64,000 bases of DNA from assembly GCF_015550425.1 (NCBI RefSeq), contig NZ_JADNAT010000013.1, forward strand, positions 1 to 64,000. Direction: 5' to 3'. Position 1 is the stretch's first letter. Every line of letters begins with the position of its first letter. The translations under genes and the position numbers were made by a program. The stretch is from Clostridium sp. 1001275B_160808_H3. Lineage in GTDB: Bacteria > Bacillota > Clostridia > Clostridiales > Clostridiaceae. Below are positions 30,517-39,850 of the stretch, piece after piece. The notes beneath the pieces are model-generated. The model saw nothing but the letters and a program-made list of their open reading frames with translations, was not told the origin of the DNA and searched no databases.

Positions 30517-31737
30517 ATGAATAAAAAATTTATGAATAAAGTTGTCGCAATTGTTTTAAGTTTATTATCTATATCTGTAGTTCCAGTAAAGGCAGATATA
30601 GAACCATATGATATGTCTATAGAAACTTATGAAGAATGGACTACAGAGGTTTTTAGTGATGAAGGAATAAATGTAGATGCGAGATCAGCATTATTAATAG
30701 AGCCAACAAGTGGAAAAATTCTTTATGAGAAAAATATCGATGAAAAATTTGCTCCAGCATCTGTAACAAAAATAATGACTATGCTTTTAACTATGGAAGC
30801 TGTAGATAGCGGAAAGATAACATTACAAGATAAGGTAACATGTAGCGAAAATGCTAAGAAAATGGGTGGAAGCACAATGCTCCTAGATACAGGAGAAATA
30901 AGAACAGTAGAAGAATTATTAAAAGGTGTTGCCATTGCATCTGGGAATGATGCTGCTGTAGCATTAGCTGAATATTTAGGTGGAACAGAAGAAGCTTTTG
31001 TAGAAATGATGAATAAAAGAGCTCAAGAATTAGGTATGGCTAATACAACATTTAAAAATTGTAATGGCTTACCTACAGAAGGTCATTTATCTACAGCAAG
31101 AGATATATCAATAATGTCCTTGGAGCTTTTAAAACATCCAACAATATTAAAATATTCAGGAATTTATATGGAAACTATATCTGAAGGAAGAAAATCACCT
31201 ATAGAATTAGTTAATCATAATAAGCTTGTAAGATTTTTTGAAGGTTGCGATGGGTTAAAAACAGGATATACTGAAGAAGCAAAATACTGTATTTCTGCAA
31301 CAGCAACTAGAAATGGTGTTAGAATGCTATCTGTTATTATGGGAGCACCAACATATAAGGTAAGAAATAGAGATGCAGGAATGCTTTTAAATTATGGATT
31401 CTCTAAATTTGAAGGTAAAAAGATTTTATCCAAGGATGAAGATGTAGAGAATATTTATTTAAGCAAACAAACTGATAAGTTCTTAGTTGCTAGAGCAAAG
31501 GAAGATTTAGTTGCAATAGTACCAAAGGGAACAAATACAGAATTAGAAAAGAGAATAGTAATAGATGAAGTTAAAAAGGAATATAAGCAAGGAGATGTCG
31601 TAGGTAAATGTGAAGTTTATCTAGGAGAAGAAAAGATTGGAGAAGTAGAATTATATTCAGATAGAGATATAAAACTTGGTGGAATATTTGAAAACTTCAA
31701 ATTCAATATGAAAAACATGTTTAAAAAAGGAGTATAG
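30517..31737 (+). CDS. dacF: D-alanyl-D-alanine carboxypeptidase, DacF type
   Basis: The 406-residue exported penicillin-binding protein trims stem pentapeptides. It has a signal peptide (residues about 1-27, ending VKA-DI), the active-site SxxK in ASVTKIM, SGN in ASGNDAAVA, KTG in GLKTGYTEEA, and a C-terminal PBP5-like domain with an amphipathic end. GGGAGG precedes the ATG at 30517. In Bacillus dacF is forespore-expressed and acts on cortex structure. Confidence 0.93.
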   Translation: MNKKFMNKVVAIVLSLLSISVVPVKADIEPYDMSIETYEEWTTEVFSDEGINVDARSALLIEPTSGKILYEKNIDEKFAPASVTKIMTMLLTMEAVDSGKITLQDKVTCSENAKKMGGSTMLLDTGEIRTVEELLKGVAIASGNDAAVALAEYLGGTEEAFVEMMNKRAQELGMANTTFKNCNGLPTEGHLSTARDISIMSLELLKHPTILKYSGIYMETISEGRKSPIELVNHNKLVRFFEGCDGLKTGYTEEAKYCISATATRNGVRMLSVIMGAPTYKVRNRDAGMLLNYGFSKFEGKKILSKDEDVENIYLSKQTDKFLVARAKEDLVAIVPKGTNTELEKRIVIDEVKKEYKQGDVVGKCEVYLGEEKIGEVELYSDRDIKLGGIFENFKFNMKNMFKKGV

Positions 31738-31770
31738 TAAAAATAATTATATTTTAAAATATACATAATG

Positions 31771-31813
31771 AAATATCGGATATTAAGTGAAAATACTTAT
31801 ATCCGATATTTTA
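31771..31813 (+). terminator. Terminator of dacF
   Basis: AAATATCGGATAT and ATATCCGATATTT form a long stem with an extra AAGT/ACTT inner pairing and a T-rich tail. Confidence 0.88.
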
Positions 31814-32056
31814 TATTTTCTATCATTTGCAAAGCAAAAGAATTAAGGAGAAAATCCCTGTTGGGTTTTTAAATAAAAGTATTTTTCATATATAATTTAA
31901 GTTCCGTGTAGCAAAACATCATAAACGTTTCATTATTCATTCTTAACTTTTCACTTTAAAATTGCTTTGCAATTTTAAACAAAGGTTGTTCTTTACTATT
32001 AAAATTGATATTATATATTAGAAGGAATATAGCATTATCAAAGGCGGATGATATTT
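31814..32056. other. Non-coding region with palindrome
   Basis: With the terminator, the gap between dacF and scpA is 319 bases. The right half holds a perfect palindrome, TTAAAATTGC-TTT-GCAATTTTAA (about 31957-31979), and a weak AAAATCC/GGGTTTT stem at about 31853-31872. No open frame is convincing. It could be a decayed repeat element; only one copy is visible in this window. Confidence 0.4.
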
Positions 32057-32803
32057 ATGGAAATGCCAAAAGTAAAGGTAGCAAACTTTGAAGGTCCATT
32101 TGACTTGCTGCTGCATTTAATTAAAAAAAATGAAATGGATATTTACAATGTAGAGATATATAAAATTACTAGTCAATATTTAAAATATTTAGATGATATG
32201 AAAATTATGGATTTAGAGATTACATCAGAATTTATAGTAGTTGCAGCTACTCTTATAGAAATAAAATCTAAAAAGCTATTGCCTAATATTAAGGTTTCAG
32301 AAGAAAATGAAGAAGACATAGAAAAAAATCTTATGGAAAAGCTTATAGAATACAAGAAAATTAAAGGTGCTGCTTTATTCTTTAGAGAAAAATACATAAA
32401 TTCTGGAGATATATATACAAAAAAGCCAGAAATAATTGAAGAAATCAAAAGTGATAAAAAAGAAGAAGATATATTTAAAAATATTACGTTACTTGATCTT
32501 TACAATATTTATAATAAGTTAATAGAAAATTTCCTTATGAAACAAAATAAAGAAAATGTAATTCAAAGAAAAATTTATGTAGATAAATATAAGATTGAAG
32601 ATAAAATGGACGAGCTATTACGTAATATTGAAAATGAAAAAATTGTTAAATTTAGAGATATAATAAGAGAAAGCGAATGTAAGTTAGAAGCTGTAGTAAC
32701 ATTTTTAGCTCTTCTTGAACTTATAAAGCTTAGAATGATCAAAGCTTATCAAAATGACAATTTTGATGACATATTAATTGAAAGGAGAAAATTAAGTGAA
32801 TAA
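32057..32803 (+). CDS. scpA: Segregation and condensation protein A
   Basis: The 248-residue kleisin bridges the Smc dimer. The N-terminus KVKVANFEGPFDLLLHLIKKNEMDIYNV and the C-terminal winged-helix segment (VTFLALLELIKLRMIKAYQNDNFDDI) are diagnostic. The ATG at 32057 is better spaced from AAAGGCGG than the ATG at 32048. It overlaps scpB by 8 bases. Confidence 0.96.
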   Translation: MEMPKVKVANFEGPFDLLLHLIKKNEMDIYNVEIYKITSQYLKYLDDMKIMDLEITSEFIVVAATLIEIKSKKLLPNIKVSEENEEDIEKNLMEKLIEYKKIKGAALFFREKYINSGDIYTKKPEIIEEIKSDKKEEDIFKNITLLDLYNIYNKLIENFLMKQNKENVIQRKIYVDKYKIEDKMDELLRNIENEKIVKFRDIIRESECKLEAVVTFLALLELIKLRMIKAYQNDNFDDILIERRKLSE

Positions 32804-33404
32804 AACTGAAATTGGGCAATATGAATTTGAAGAAATTTCATCAAAGCCTAAAATAAAATCTGCAATAGAAGCGTTATTATTTGTAAGTGGAGAACCTTTA
32901 ACTCTTAAGGATTTAAGTAATTCTATAGAAGTTTCACCTAAAATAATATCAAATATTTTAAATGAAATGATCTTAGATTATGAAGAAGAAAAAAGGGGAA
33001 TAAAATTAATATCAATAAATGGTGAATATCAACTAGTTAGTAAGGCTGAAAATAGTGATTATATACAAAAGTTACTAAAAAAGAATAAGAGACAATCTTT
33101 GTCACAAGCTTCTTTAGAAAGTTTAGCTATAATTGCGTATAAGCAACCTATAACTAGAGTTGATATAGATGAAATAAGAGGAGTAAAATCTGAAAGTGCT
33201 ATTAATAAATTATTAGAAAAAGATTTAATAAAAGAAGTTGGAAGATTAGATGTTCCTGGAAGACCTATTTTATTTGGAACGACTGAAGAATTTTTAAGAC
33301 AATTTGGATTAAAAGAATTAAATGAATTGCCATCTTTAGACTTGTATTCAGAAAATGATGAAGCAACAGTAGAGATTATGAATGATATGATGAAAGAAAT
33401 ATAA
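32796..33404 (+). CDS. scpB: Segregation and condensation protein B
   Basis: The 202-residue double winged-helix protein forms the condensin complex with ScpA and Smc. Motifs are AIEALLFVSGEPLTLKDL, SQASLESLAIIAYKQPITRVDIDEIRGV and GRLDVPGRPILFGTTEEFLRQFGL. GTG start with AAGGAGA upstream, inside the scpA end. A bidirectional terminator follows. Confidence 0.96.
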   Translation: MNKTEIGQYEFEEISSKPKIKSAIEALLFVSGEPLTLKDLSNSIEVSPKIISNILNEMILDYEEEKRGIKLISINGEYQLVSKAENSDYIQKLLKKNKRQSLSQASLESLAIIAYKQPITRVDIDEIRGVKSESAINKLLEKDLIKEVGRLDVPGRPILFGTTEEFLRQFGLKELNELPSLDLYSENDEATVEIMNDMMKEI

Positions 33405-33438
33405 GATATATTTTAGAATTTTTCTAAAATATATCTTA
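33402..33438. terminator. Bidirectional terminator between scpB and ytfJ
   Basis: TAAGATATATTTTAGAA and TTCTAAAATATATCTTA are perfect 17-base inverted repeats around TTT. They serve the converging scpB and ytfJ transcripts. Confidence 0.9.
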
Positions 33439-33445
33439 TAAATTT

Positions 33446-33928
33446 CTAGAACAGATTGTTAGAAGATGAATCACTATCATCACATGGGTTACAATTACAT
33501 ACTGTATCTTCAACATTAGAATTTTGAGAATTTGATTTCTTTTTATCATTATTAAAGAAGTTTTTAAACATATCAAGGATTTGAGGGACAGAATCAACGA
33601 TTCTATCATATGTATTATTTTGATCAACAGGAAGAAGCCTTACGGCATCATCTCTAAGAACTAAAAATGCAACAGGTTTAACTGTAACACCAGCTCCAGA
33701 ACCACCACCAAAAGGGTGCTTAGCTTCTTTATCAGGAGCTGGACTGCATTGATTTCCAAATTCACTTCCTCCAGATGCAAAACCAAAGGTTACTTTTGAT
33801 ATTGGGATTATATAGCTACCATCACGTGTTTCTACGGCTTCCCCAATAACTGTATTAACATCTATCATATCTCTTAGATTTTCCATGGTACTTCTCATTA
33901 AATTTTCAACAGGATGTTCATTTGACAT
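33446..33928 (-). CDS. ytfJ: GerW-family sporulation protein YtfJ
   Basis: The 160-residue protein begins NEHPVENLMRSTMENLRDMIDVNTVIGEAV and has the family block VTFGFASGGSEFG then GGGSGAGVTVKPVAFLVL. YtfJ/GerW is a forespore protein needed for normal germination in Bacillus. The tail is acidic with Cys-rich CNCNPC. It is the second gene of a leftward pair with the DUF2953 gene, 11 bases apart. Confidence 0.92.
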   Translation of the reverse strand: MSNEHPVENLMRSTMENLRDMIDVNTVIGEAVETRDGSYIIPISKVTFGFASGGSEFGNQCSPAPDKEAKHPFGGGSGAGVTVKPVAFLVLRDDAVRLLPVDQNNTYDRIVDSVPQILDMFKNFFNNDKKKSNSQNSNVEDTVCNCNPCDDSDSSSNNLF

Positions 33929-33939
33929 AATATATCTCC

Positions 33940-34539
33940 CTATTCGGGAGTCACCTCCTTAATTTCAAAAGATTTATATATTAAAAATAATATATATATA
34001 ATATTAGCAACATTAAAGTAAAATATACTAGTTATACCAAAATATATGGTATTGACATTGAATTTAGGAGTAATATTAAGTTTTATATCCTTAACTTTAA
34101 ATACTTTTTCTAATATTAATCTAAGTAATGTTGGAGTATTACATAATAATCCATAAAGAATTGCGCAAAATGCAGCATCATCAATACCAAAAGTTAAGTG
34201 CCCATTTATTTTTATAAATGGTTTAAATTTATTACAAGAAATATTGGTATATAACTTTCGTATCGATATTTTCTTCATAACTTTTTTACGTTTAAGGGGT
34301 GAGGATTTAATGGCTTTTTTATTTTTATATTCTATTGTAGTTTCTTTTTTTAAATCTATATTAGTTTTATTAATTAGTTTTTTTAATAATTTATTTTCAA
34401 CACCGTTATTTGATGAAAAAATATTTAAATTAAACAATTTTAATTTAAATATACCTTCCTTAAAACTAATTTCAATCTTCATTGGTATAGGAAAAATCAG
34501 TAGTAATATAATAATTAAAAGTGTTAATATTAAAGCCAT
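33940..34539 (-). CDS. DUF2953 membrane-anchored protein
   Basis: The 199-residue protein has an N-terminal transmembrane segment (residues 1-18), a basic central region with KSSPLKRKKVMKKISIRKLY and the family stretch HLTFGIDDAAFCAILYGLLCNTPTLL, then a C-terminal hydrophobic segment. It matches DUF2953 (Bacillus YtfI), which is always next to ytfJ. AAAGGAG lies 7 bases before the ATG at 34539. Function unknown, probably sporulation-linked. Confidence 0.8.
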   Translation of the reverse strand: MALILTLLIIILLLIFPIPMKIEISFKEGIFKLKLFNLNIFSSNNGVENKLLKKLINKTNIDLKKETTIEYKNKKAIKSSPLKRKKVMKKISIRKLYTNISCNKFKPFIKINGHLTFGIDDAAFCAILYGLLCNTPTLLRLILEKVFKVKDIKLNITPKFNVNTIYFGITSIFYFNVANIIYILFLIYKSFEIKEVTPE

Positions 34540-34666
34540 TTTCACACTCCTTTCTATGTTATTCTAATAATTACTATAATTAAAAATAAAAAAATAACAA
34601 AAAAATGTTTAAAAAATAACTTTTAGAACAAACTACTCATAGATGGTTAGTGTAGAGGGTGATTTT

Positions 34667-35836
34667 ATGAAAGTTTTAAAAAAAGTTATTTTTACTATTT
34701 TATTAGTATTATTGACATTACAATGGAATATTTATTCAGTAAAAGCATTTATTGATGATGATGTAGATATGGATGATGAGACAGTAGAAATGCTTGATGA
34801 AGATTATATTGATATTGACGGAAATAAAGTTGACAGTAAACTTCCATTAAGGGTTTCGGCTAGAAATGCCATAGCTATAGATGCAGAAAGTAGGCAAGTA
34901 CTATGGAATCAAAGTGGATATGAAATTGTTCCAATGGCCAGTACTACTAAAATTTTGACATCCCTTATAGCAATAAATTATGGAGATTTAGATAGAATAG
35001 TAACCATCAGTAAAAATGCTTCATCTATTAGGGGTTCAACTGTAGGATATAAAGCTGGTGAAGAAATAACAATGAGAGAATTGTTATTTGGATTAATGTT
35101 TAGATCTGGTAATGATGCTGCGATTGCAATAGCAGAAGATATAGGCGGATCAGTAGAAAATTTTTCTAATATAATGAATGATTTTGCAAGAAGTTTAGGA
35201 ATTATAGATTCACATTTTGAATCACCTCATGGACTAGATAGTGCAAAACATTATTCTTCGGCATATGATTTAGCAATTTTAACAGCTAAGGGAATGGAAT
35301 ATGATGTTTTTAGAGAAATTGTAGGAGAAAAAGTTATATATAAAGATAAATATAATTTTACAAGAGATTATCAAAATATAAACAAAATATTGTATAGAAT
35401 ACCTGGTGCAAATGGGGTAAAGACAGGATATACAGGCGGAGCAGGGAAATGCTTAGTTTCATCTGTTAACCACAATGGAAGAAATATTATTATTGTTGTT
35501 TTAAATTGTGTAGATAGATGGAATGTAACAGAAAAAATCTTTAATTATGTTATAAGCACAAATACTTTTGCAGAAATATCTAATAAAGATATATTACAAA
35601 AAGAAAATCTTGCAGGATTGGGTAATATAATACAAGAAGAAGATATAACTTATGGATATAAAGAAAAGGATATAGTTGAAGTAGAGGTGTTTAATAGGAC
35701 TTCGGATGTTGAAACTGGAGATATACTAGGGAAAATATCAATAAAAGATGAAAAACAAGAAAAAAATAAATTTCCGTTAATAAGCAATATAAATATGAGT
35801 AAAGAAGAGTTTGAAAATATAATCTTTAAAAAGTAG
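34667..35836 (+). CDS. D-alanyl-D-alanine carboxypeptidase family protein
   Basis: The 389-residue exported penicillin-binding protein has a signal peptide (residues about 1-28), SxxK in MASTTKILTS, SGN in RSGNDAAIA and KTG in GVKTGYTGGA. It is the second such enzyme within 4 kb; the other is the DacF-type protein at 30517. The Asp-rich stretch after the signal peptide is distinctive. The start at 34667 follows GAGGGTGAT. It diverges from the DUF2953-ytfJ pair. Confidence 0.9.
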   Translation: MKVLKKVIFTILLVLLTLQWNIYSVKAFIDDDVDMDDETVEMLDEDYIDIDGNKVDSKLPLRVSARNAIAIDAESRQVLWNQSGYEIVPMASTTKILTSLIAINYGDLDRIVTISKNASSIRGSTVGYKAGEEITMRELLFGLMFRSGNDAAIAIAEDIGGSVENFSNIMNDFARSLGIIDSHFESPHGLDSAKHYSSAYDLAILTAKGMEYDVFREIVGEKVIYKDKYNFTRDYQNINKILYRIPGANGVKTGYTGGAGKCLVSSVNHNGRNIIIVVLNCVDRWNVTEKIFNYVISTNTFAEISNKDILQKENLAGLGNIIQEEDITYGYKEKDIVEVEVFNRTSDVETGDILGKISIKDEKQEKNKFPLISNINMSKEEFENIIFKK

Positions 35837-35859
35837 AAGAGGTATCTTCTACTTTTTTT
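35828..35859 (+). terminator. Terminator of the second carboxypeptidase gene
   Basis: AAAAGTAGAAGA and TCTTCTACTTTT form a perfect stem with a GGTA loop and a run of T. The stem includes the stop codon. Confidence 0.92.
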
Positions 35860-35943
35860 ATTATATATAAATATAGTGTAACAAAATAAAAAATAGAAAA
35901 TAATCTATTAATATGTAAGAAATCTAGTGGGGAGATTCAAATA

Positions 35944-36933
35944 ATGAAAGAAGCTGTTGATTGTATAGATGCTGGAACAGAGTTTTGTCCTTGTCATCTG
36001 GCGGAATCAAATGAATGTATATTATGCTCTCAATTACAAGGAAGCTGCTTTTGTGATTGCTTAAATTGGAATGGAGTATGTATATATCATGAATTTATAA
36101 ATAATGGATCTAAGGCAAAAGAGGGAAGAAAAACATATAATTGTTTAGTTGAAAAAAAGACTCTTTATGAAGATGATGTTCTTTTAATAAAATTCAAAGC
36201 TCCACATAAATTAGCAATTGATTTAGTTAAGCCTGGAAGCTTTATATTTATAAGAACAAACGAAAATGTTTATTTTGATGTACCTATTTCTATTTTAGAA
36301 TCTAATATAGAAACAAATATAGTAACTATAATGATTGAAATAAGGGGAATTAAAACAAAGAAATTATTAGATATAAAAGAAGGTGAAGAAATAACTATTA
36401 GAGGTCCATACTGGAATGGAGTATTTGGACTTAAAAATTTAAATAAGCAAACTAATAATAATGTATTAGTAATAGCTAGAGGGATTGGAATGGCTCCTGT
36501 GATGCCAGTAATTAGAAAGTTGTCTTTAAATAATAATAATATAAATTTAATTCTAGATAAGGCGCCATATAAAGATAATTATGTTCAAGAATTTTTATCA
36601 GAATATGATTTGAATATGATAGAAGAATCAGTGCTAGATAAGGGGCAATTAACTGATGAAGTAAAGGTTCTTATAAAATCTTATATAAGAGATAAAAATG
36701 TAAACTATATTCACATTGCTGGAGCAGATATATTAACTGTAAAAATAATTGAATATTTAGATACGATACAAGGAGAAAATATTCAATTATCTTGTTGCAA
36801 TAATATAAAAATGTGCTGTGGAGAAGGAGTATGTGGCAGTTGTACAGCTAGATTTTCTGGGCATAGAGTAAAACGTTTTTGTAAAGTTCAAGCTGATCCA
36901 AGGAATGTATTTGAAGGGAGAAGATTTATATGA
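35944..36933 (+). CDS. Iron-sulfur FAD/NAD-binding reductase subunit (sulfide/dihydroorotate dehydrogenase-like)
   Basis: The 329-residue protein has a Cys-rich N-terminus (ten Cys within residues 7-50: CPC, CILC, CFCDC and others), an FAD-binding reductase barrel (GSFIFIR, GPYWNGVFG), an NAD site (VLVIARGIGMAPVMPVIRKL) and a C-terminal PyrK-like 2Fe-2S motif (CCNNIKMCCGEGVCGSC). It probably moves electrons between NAD(P)H and its partner flavoprotein, whose start overlaps its stop by 4 bases. The extra N-terminal cysteines may bind a second Fe-S cluster. Confidence 0.8.
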   Translation: MKEAVDCIDAGTEFCPCHLAESNECILCSQLQGSCFCDCLNWNGVCIYHEFINNGSKAKEGRKTYNCLVEKKTLYEDDVLLIKFKAPHKLAIDLVKPGSFIFIRTNENVYFDVPISILESNIETNIVTIMIEIRGIKTKKLLDIKEGEEITIRGPYWNGVFGLKNLNKQTNNNVLVIARGIGMAPVMPVIRKLSLNNNNINLILDKAPYKDNYVQEFLSEYDLNMIEESVLDKGQLTDEVKVLIKSYIRDKNVNYIHIAGADILTVKIIEYLDTIQGENIQLSCCNNIKMCCGEGVCGSCTARFSGHRVKRFCKVQADPRNVFEGRRFI

Positions 36934-37724
36934 TAAAGACAATTATCGTCGGTGGAGGTTGGTCTGGATGCGCCGCAGCTATCACTGCAAAGAAGGCAGG
37001 AGCAGAAGTGCATTTATATGAAAAGACAGATTTATTATTAGGTCTTGGAAATGTTGGGGGGATAATGAGAAATAACGGAAGATGGACAGCTTCAGAAGAA
37101 TTAATAGAGCTTGGGGCTGGAGATTTAATTAATATTGTAGATGATACTGCAAGGCATAAAAATATAGAATTTCCAGGTCATAAGCATGCAACATTATATG
37201 ACGTAAATTTAATTGAAGGTAAAGTAAGTAAATATTTAGAGGAAATGGGTATAAATATTCATATAGAAAGCAGAGTTACTGATGTTAAGTTGGAAGGAAG
37301 TAAGATAAAAGGAATATATCTTAGTGATGGTACTTATGAAGAAGGAGATGTATTTATTGAAACTACCGGAACAACAGGTCCAATGGGAAATTGCTTAAGA
37401 TATGGAAATGGATGTTCAATGTGCGTCTTAAGATGTCCAGCTTTTGGACCAAGACTTAGTATAAGTGAAAGATGTGGAGTAGCCGATATACAAGGAGAAA
37501 GAGATGAAGATACATTAGGTGCTTTTTCAGGATCTTGTAAATTAGCTAAGGAAAGTTTATCAAAGGAAATAGTCGAACAACTAGACAAGACTGGATGCGT
37601 TATTTTGGAAGTTCCAAAGGAAGATGTAAATTATGATAAGCTTAATGCCAAAGTATGTCAACAATATGCCTTAAAAGAATTTGCAGAAAATATAATACTT
37701 CTAGATACTGGACATGCTAGGTGA
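36930..37724 (+). pseudogene. FAD-dependent oxidoreductase, interrupted by prophage
   Basis: The 264 residues begin with a Rossmann FAD motif IIVGGGWSGCAAAITAKKAGAEV and continue with CSMCVLRCPAFGPRLS, a possible Fe-S or redox cysteine cluster. The frame stops soon after ILLDTGHAR, where prophage DNA begins. Related proteins should continue past this point, so the rest is expected beyond the right prophage end, outside the window. It is the partner of the reductase just upstream. Precise excision would restore the gene; until then the product is truncated. Confidence 0.8.
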
Positions 37725-37760
37725 ACTAAACTGCAACCTAGTTTCTGTTAGTTCACTTTC
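37701..37760. other. Left attachment site region (attL)
   Basis: The host gene frame and the recombinase frame overlap convergently by 24 bases here (37701-37724). The junction probably lies at about 37711-37722. The phage arm has nested inverted repeats, CTAGGT (37717-37722) with ACCTAG (37736-37741), and GTGAACTAA (37721-37729) with TTAGTTCAC (37748-37756). These fit the symmetric half-sites bound by large serine integrases. The exact core cannot be fixed without attR. Confidence 0.6.
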
Positions 37761-39401
37761 GCTATTACCAGAAAATTTTATCTTAATAGAACCTTTTTTA
37801 TTATTGCTGTCTGGATCATTACCAGGACCATACCAATATATTGTATCTATAAGAAGAGCAATTAATTCTTTTTGCTCATCTCTAGTTAATTCTTCTATAT
37901 TCTCACACTTATTTAATAAACTCTCAATCAACCCAATATTAAGGTTATTAATAATATTATTTTCTTTTTCAGAAGATAAATCTAATACCTTTTTTTCTAA
38001 TTCGGAAATATCTATCTTTAACAATTTTATCTTATCCATTAAAATAGTATCAATATCTTCATCGAAAGACAATTTATTAACTAAATTATCAATTTGTTTC
38101 TTTTTTTGAACTATAGTTTTTTCTAATGATAACTTTTCATTTTGCATGTTAGAATTAGAAAATTTGAAATCTCTTTTTAACTCATCTATAAATGTTTTTT
38201 TATTGGCTGCTAATTGTTTAAGTGCAAAAATTACTGATTCTTCAATTTGGGCAGAGCTAGCATTGCTATTATTACATAACTTACACTTTGATTTTCTTTT
38301 TAATGAACATACATAATAAAATAATTTTAGTCCTGTAGATTTTGATACTTTTCCATGTTGAACTAACATGTACTCACCGCAATTGCCACAACGAAGCTTA
38401 CCAGTCAATAAGGCATTATTTGTCTTTCCTAATCTAGGGAATTTATCCTTATTTTCATCTATTTGGTGTTGTACTTTTAGCCATAATTCCGCATCAATAA
38501 AGCCATCTATCGAGCTCATAGCTGCAATTCTTTCATTTAATGGTTTTTTTATTTTTGTAGTTTTACCATTCTTTTTAATTTGTTGAGTTTTATTATATGT
38601 CAATAACGAGTGAACTCCATCAGCATCACCATAAACCGTCCAATTGTTTTCCTTTAAATAATTAATAACTTCATCAGTAGATTTTACATAAATAGGATTT
38701 TTTAAAATTAGACTTAAACTTGATTTTTCAATTAGAGTATTATTTTTAGATTTTAAATTATTTTGAAAAGTGAAAATTTCTAATTTATGAAGACTTCCTA
38801 ATTCTAAGTATTTATTATATAAAAATTCTACAAATTTACTTTCTTCTTTATCGGGAATTAACTTAGTGTATTCCCTTTTGTTACCATTTTCATCAATGTA
38901 ATTTAATTTTTCAGATTTAAATCCTAATGGAGTTTTTCCACCAGTCCATTTCCCATTCTTAGCCATCTCCAACATATTATCTTTTACTCTTTCAGCAATA
39001 GTTTCTCTTTCAAGTTGTGCGAATACACTAGCTATATAAATCATTGCTCTTCCCATAGGAGTACTAGTGTCAAATTGTTCAGAAACGCTTATAAAAGAAC
39101 ACTTATATTGAGTTAACATATCTAATGTTGAAGAAAAATCTGATACATTTCTTGATATTCTATCTAATTTATAACAAACAAGAATATCTATTTTAGATGA
39201 TTTTATATCTTTAATCAATTTTGAAAATTGTGGTCTAAATAAATTACTTCCGGTATAACCTTCATCCTCATATATATTAAATTCAACGTCAGCACCATAA
39301 GAAGTGTTTATATAGTTTTTACATATTTCTATTTGATTTTCTATAGAGTCACCTTTACCAGTAAATTTTGATTTTCTACTATATATAGCTACTCTTTTCA
39401 T
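37701..39401 (-). CDS. int: Large serine recombinase (prophage integrase)
   Basis: The 566-residue protein has an N-terminal resolvase domain (VAIYSRKS with catalytic Ser about residue 11, CYKLDRISRN, RETIAERVKDNM), a recombinase domain, a zinc ribbon (LRCGNCGEYML with VCSLKRKSKCKLC) and a long coiled coil at the C-terminus. It catalyses integration and, with a directionality factor, excision. Its last seven codons and stop read back into the interrupted host gene, so the integrated form encodes a junction-specific C-terminus. It overlaps the repressor gene stop by one base. Confidence 0.95.
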   Translation of the reverse strand: MKRVAIYSRKSKFTGKGDSIENQIEICKNYINTSYGADVEFNIYEDEGYTGSNLFRPQFSKLIKDIKSSKIDILVCYKLDRISRNVSDFSSTLDMLTQYKCSFISVSEQFDTSTPMGRAMIYIASVFAQLERETIAERVKDNMLEMAKNGKWTGGKTPLGFKSEKLNYIDENGNKREYTKLIPDKEESKFVEFLYNKYLELGSLHKLEIFTFQNNLKSKNNTLIEKSSLSLILKNPIYVKSTDEVINYLKENNWTVYGDADGVHSLLTYNKTQQIKKNGKTTKIKKPLNERIAAMSSIDGFIDAELWLKVQHQIDENKDKFPRLGKTNNALLTGKLRCGNCGEYMLVQHGKVSKSTGLKLFYYVCSLKRKSKCKLCNNSNASSAQIEESVIFALKQLAANKKTFIDELKRDFKFSNSNMQNEKLSLEKTIVQKKKQIDNLVNKLSFDEDIDTILMDKIKLLKIDISELEKKVLDLSSEKENNIINNLNIGLIESLLNKCENIEELTRDEQKELIALLIDTIYWYGPGNDPDSNNKKGSIKIKFSGNSESELTETRLQFSSPSMSSI

Positions 39402-39811
39402 TACTTGCTATCATTCCTTTCCTTAGTAATATTATAATTTCTAATATTTCTTAATGAATTAATATTATTCATAAAATTGTCTAGCAAAAATTTTTTATCA
39501 AAGTCGCTAAGTAGAACACCATCTAGTTCCAATTCATCAGATTCAAATATAGCATTTATTGAACTAACAAGATCACCTACTTCAACTTCTATAACCTCAT
39601 AATCTAATATTCCAAGTAACTCATCTGGCGTTTTATCAAGAGCCGAAGCTATTTTTTCTAAATTTTTAGAATTTAGATTTTGTGTTTTCCCATTTTCAAT
39701 ATCATGTAAAGTAGCATAACCAACTCCAGATTCATTTTTTAATTTAGTAAGTGACCATCCTTTATTTTCTCTAAACTTCTTTATGTTTTTTCCTATAATC
39801 GATATTTCCAT
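39401..39811 (-). CDS. CI-like XRE-family repressor
   Basis: The 136-residue protein has an HTH (IGKNIKKFRENKGWSLTKLKNESGVGYATLHDIENGKT) at residues 5-60 and an acidic C-terminal dimerisation segment without a LexA-type peptidase motif. It reads leftward into the integrase gene and probably represses the divergent rightward early promoter through the 16-base operators upstream. Lacking a peptidase domain, its inactivation on induction must use another route, for example an antirepressor. Confidence 0.85.
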   Translation of the reverse strand: MEISIIGKNIKKFRENKGWSLTKLKNESGVGYATLHDIENGKTQNLNSKNLEKIASALDKTPDELLGILDYEVIEVEVGDLVSSINAIFESDELELDGVLLSDFDKKFLLDNFMNNINSLRNIRNYNITKERNDSK

Positions 39812-39850
39812 ATGTATATATCCTCCAACTTTGAATTAACAAATTTATTA

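Noticed and set aside
36930..37724. Idea that the split gene is sigK (a skin element).
   Set aside because: The encoded protein is a Rossmann-fold flavoprotein with no sigma-factor motifs.
37714..38586. Rightward open frames antisense to the integrase.
   Set aside because: Low-complexity products mirroring the integrase coding strand; no ribosome sites.
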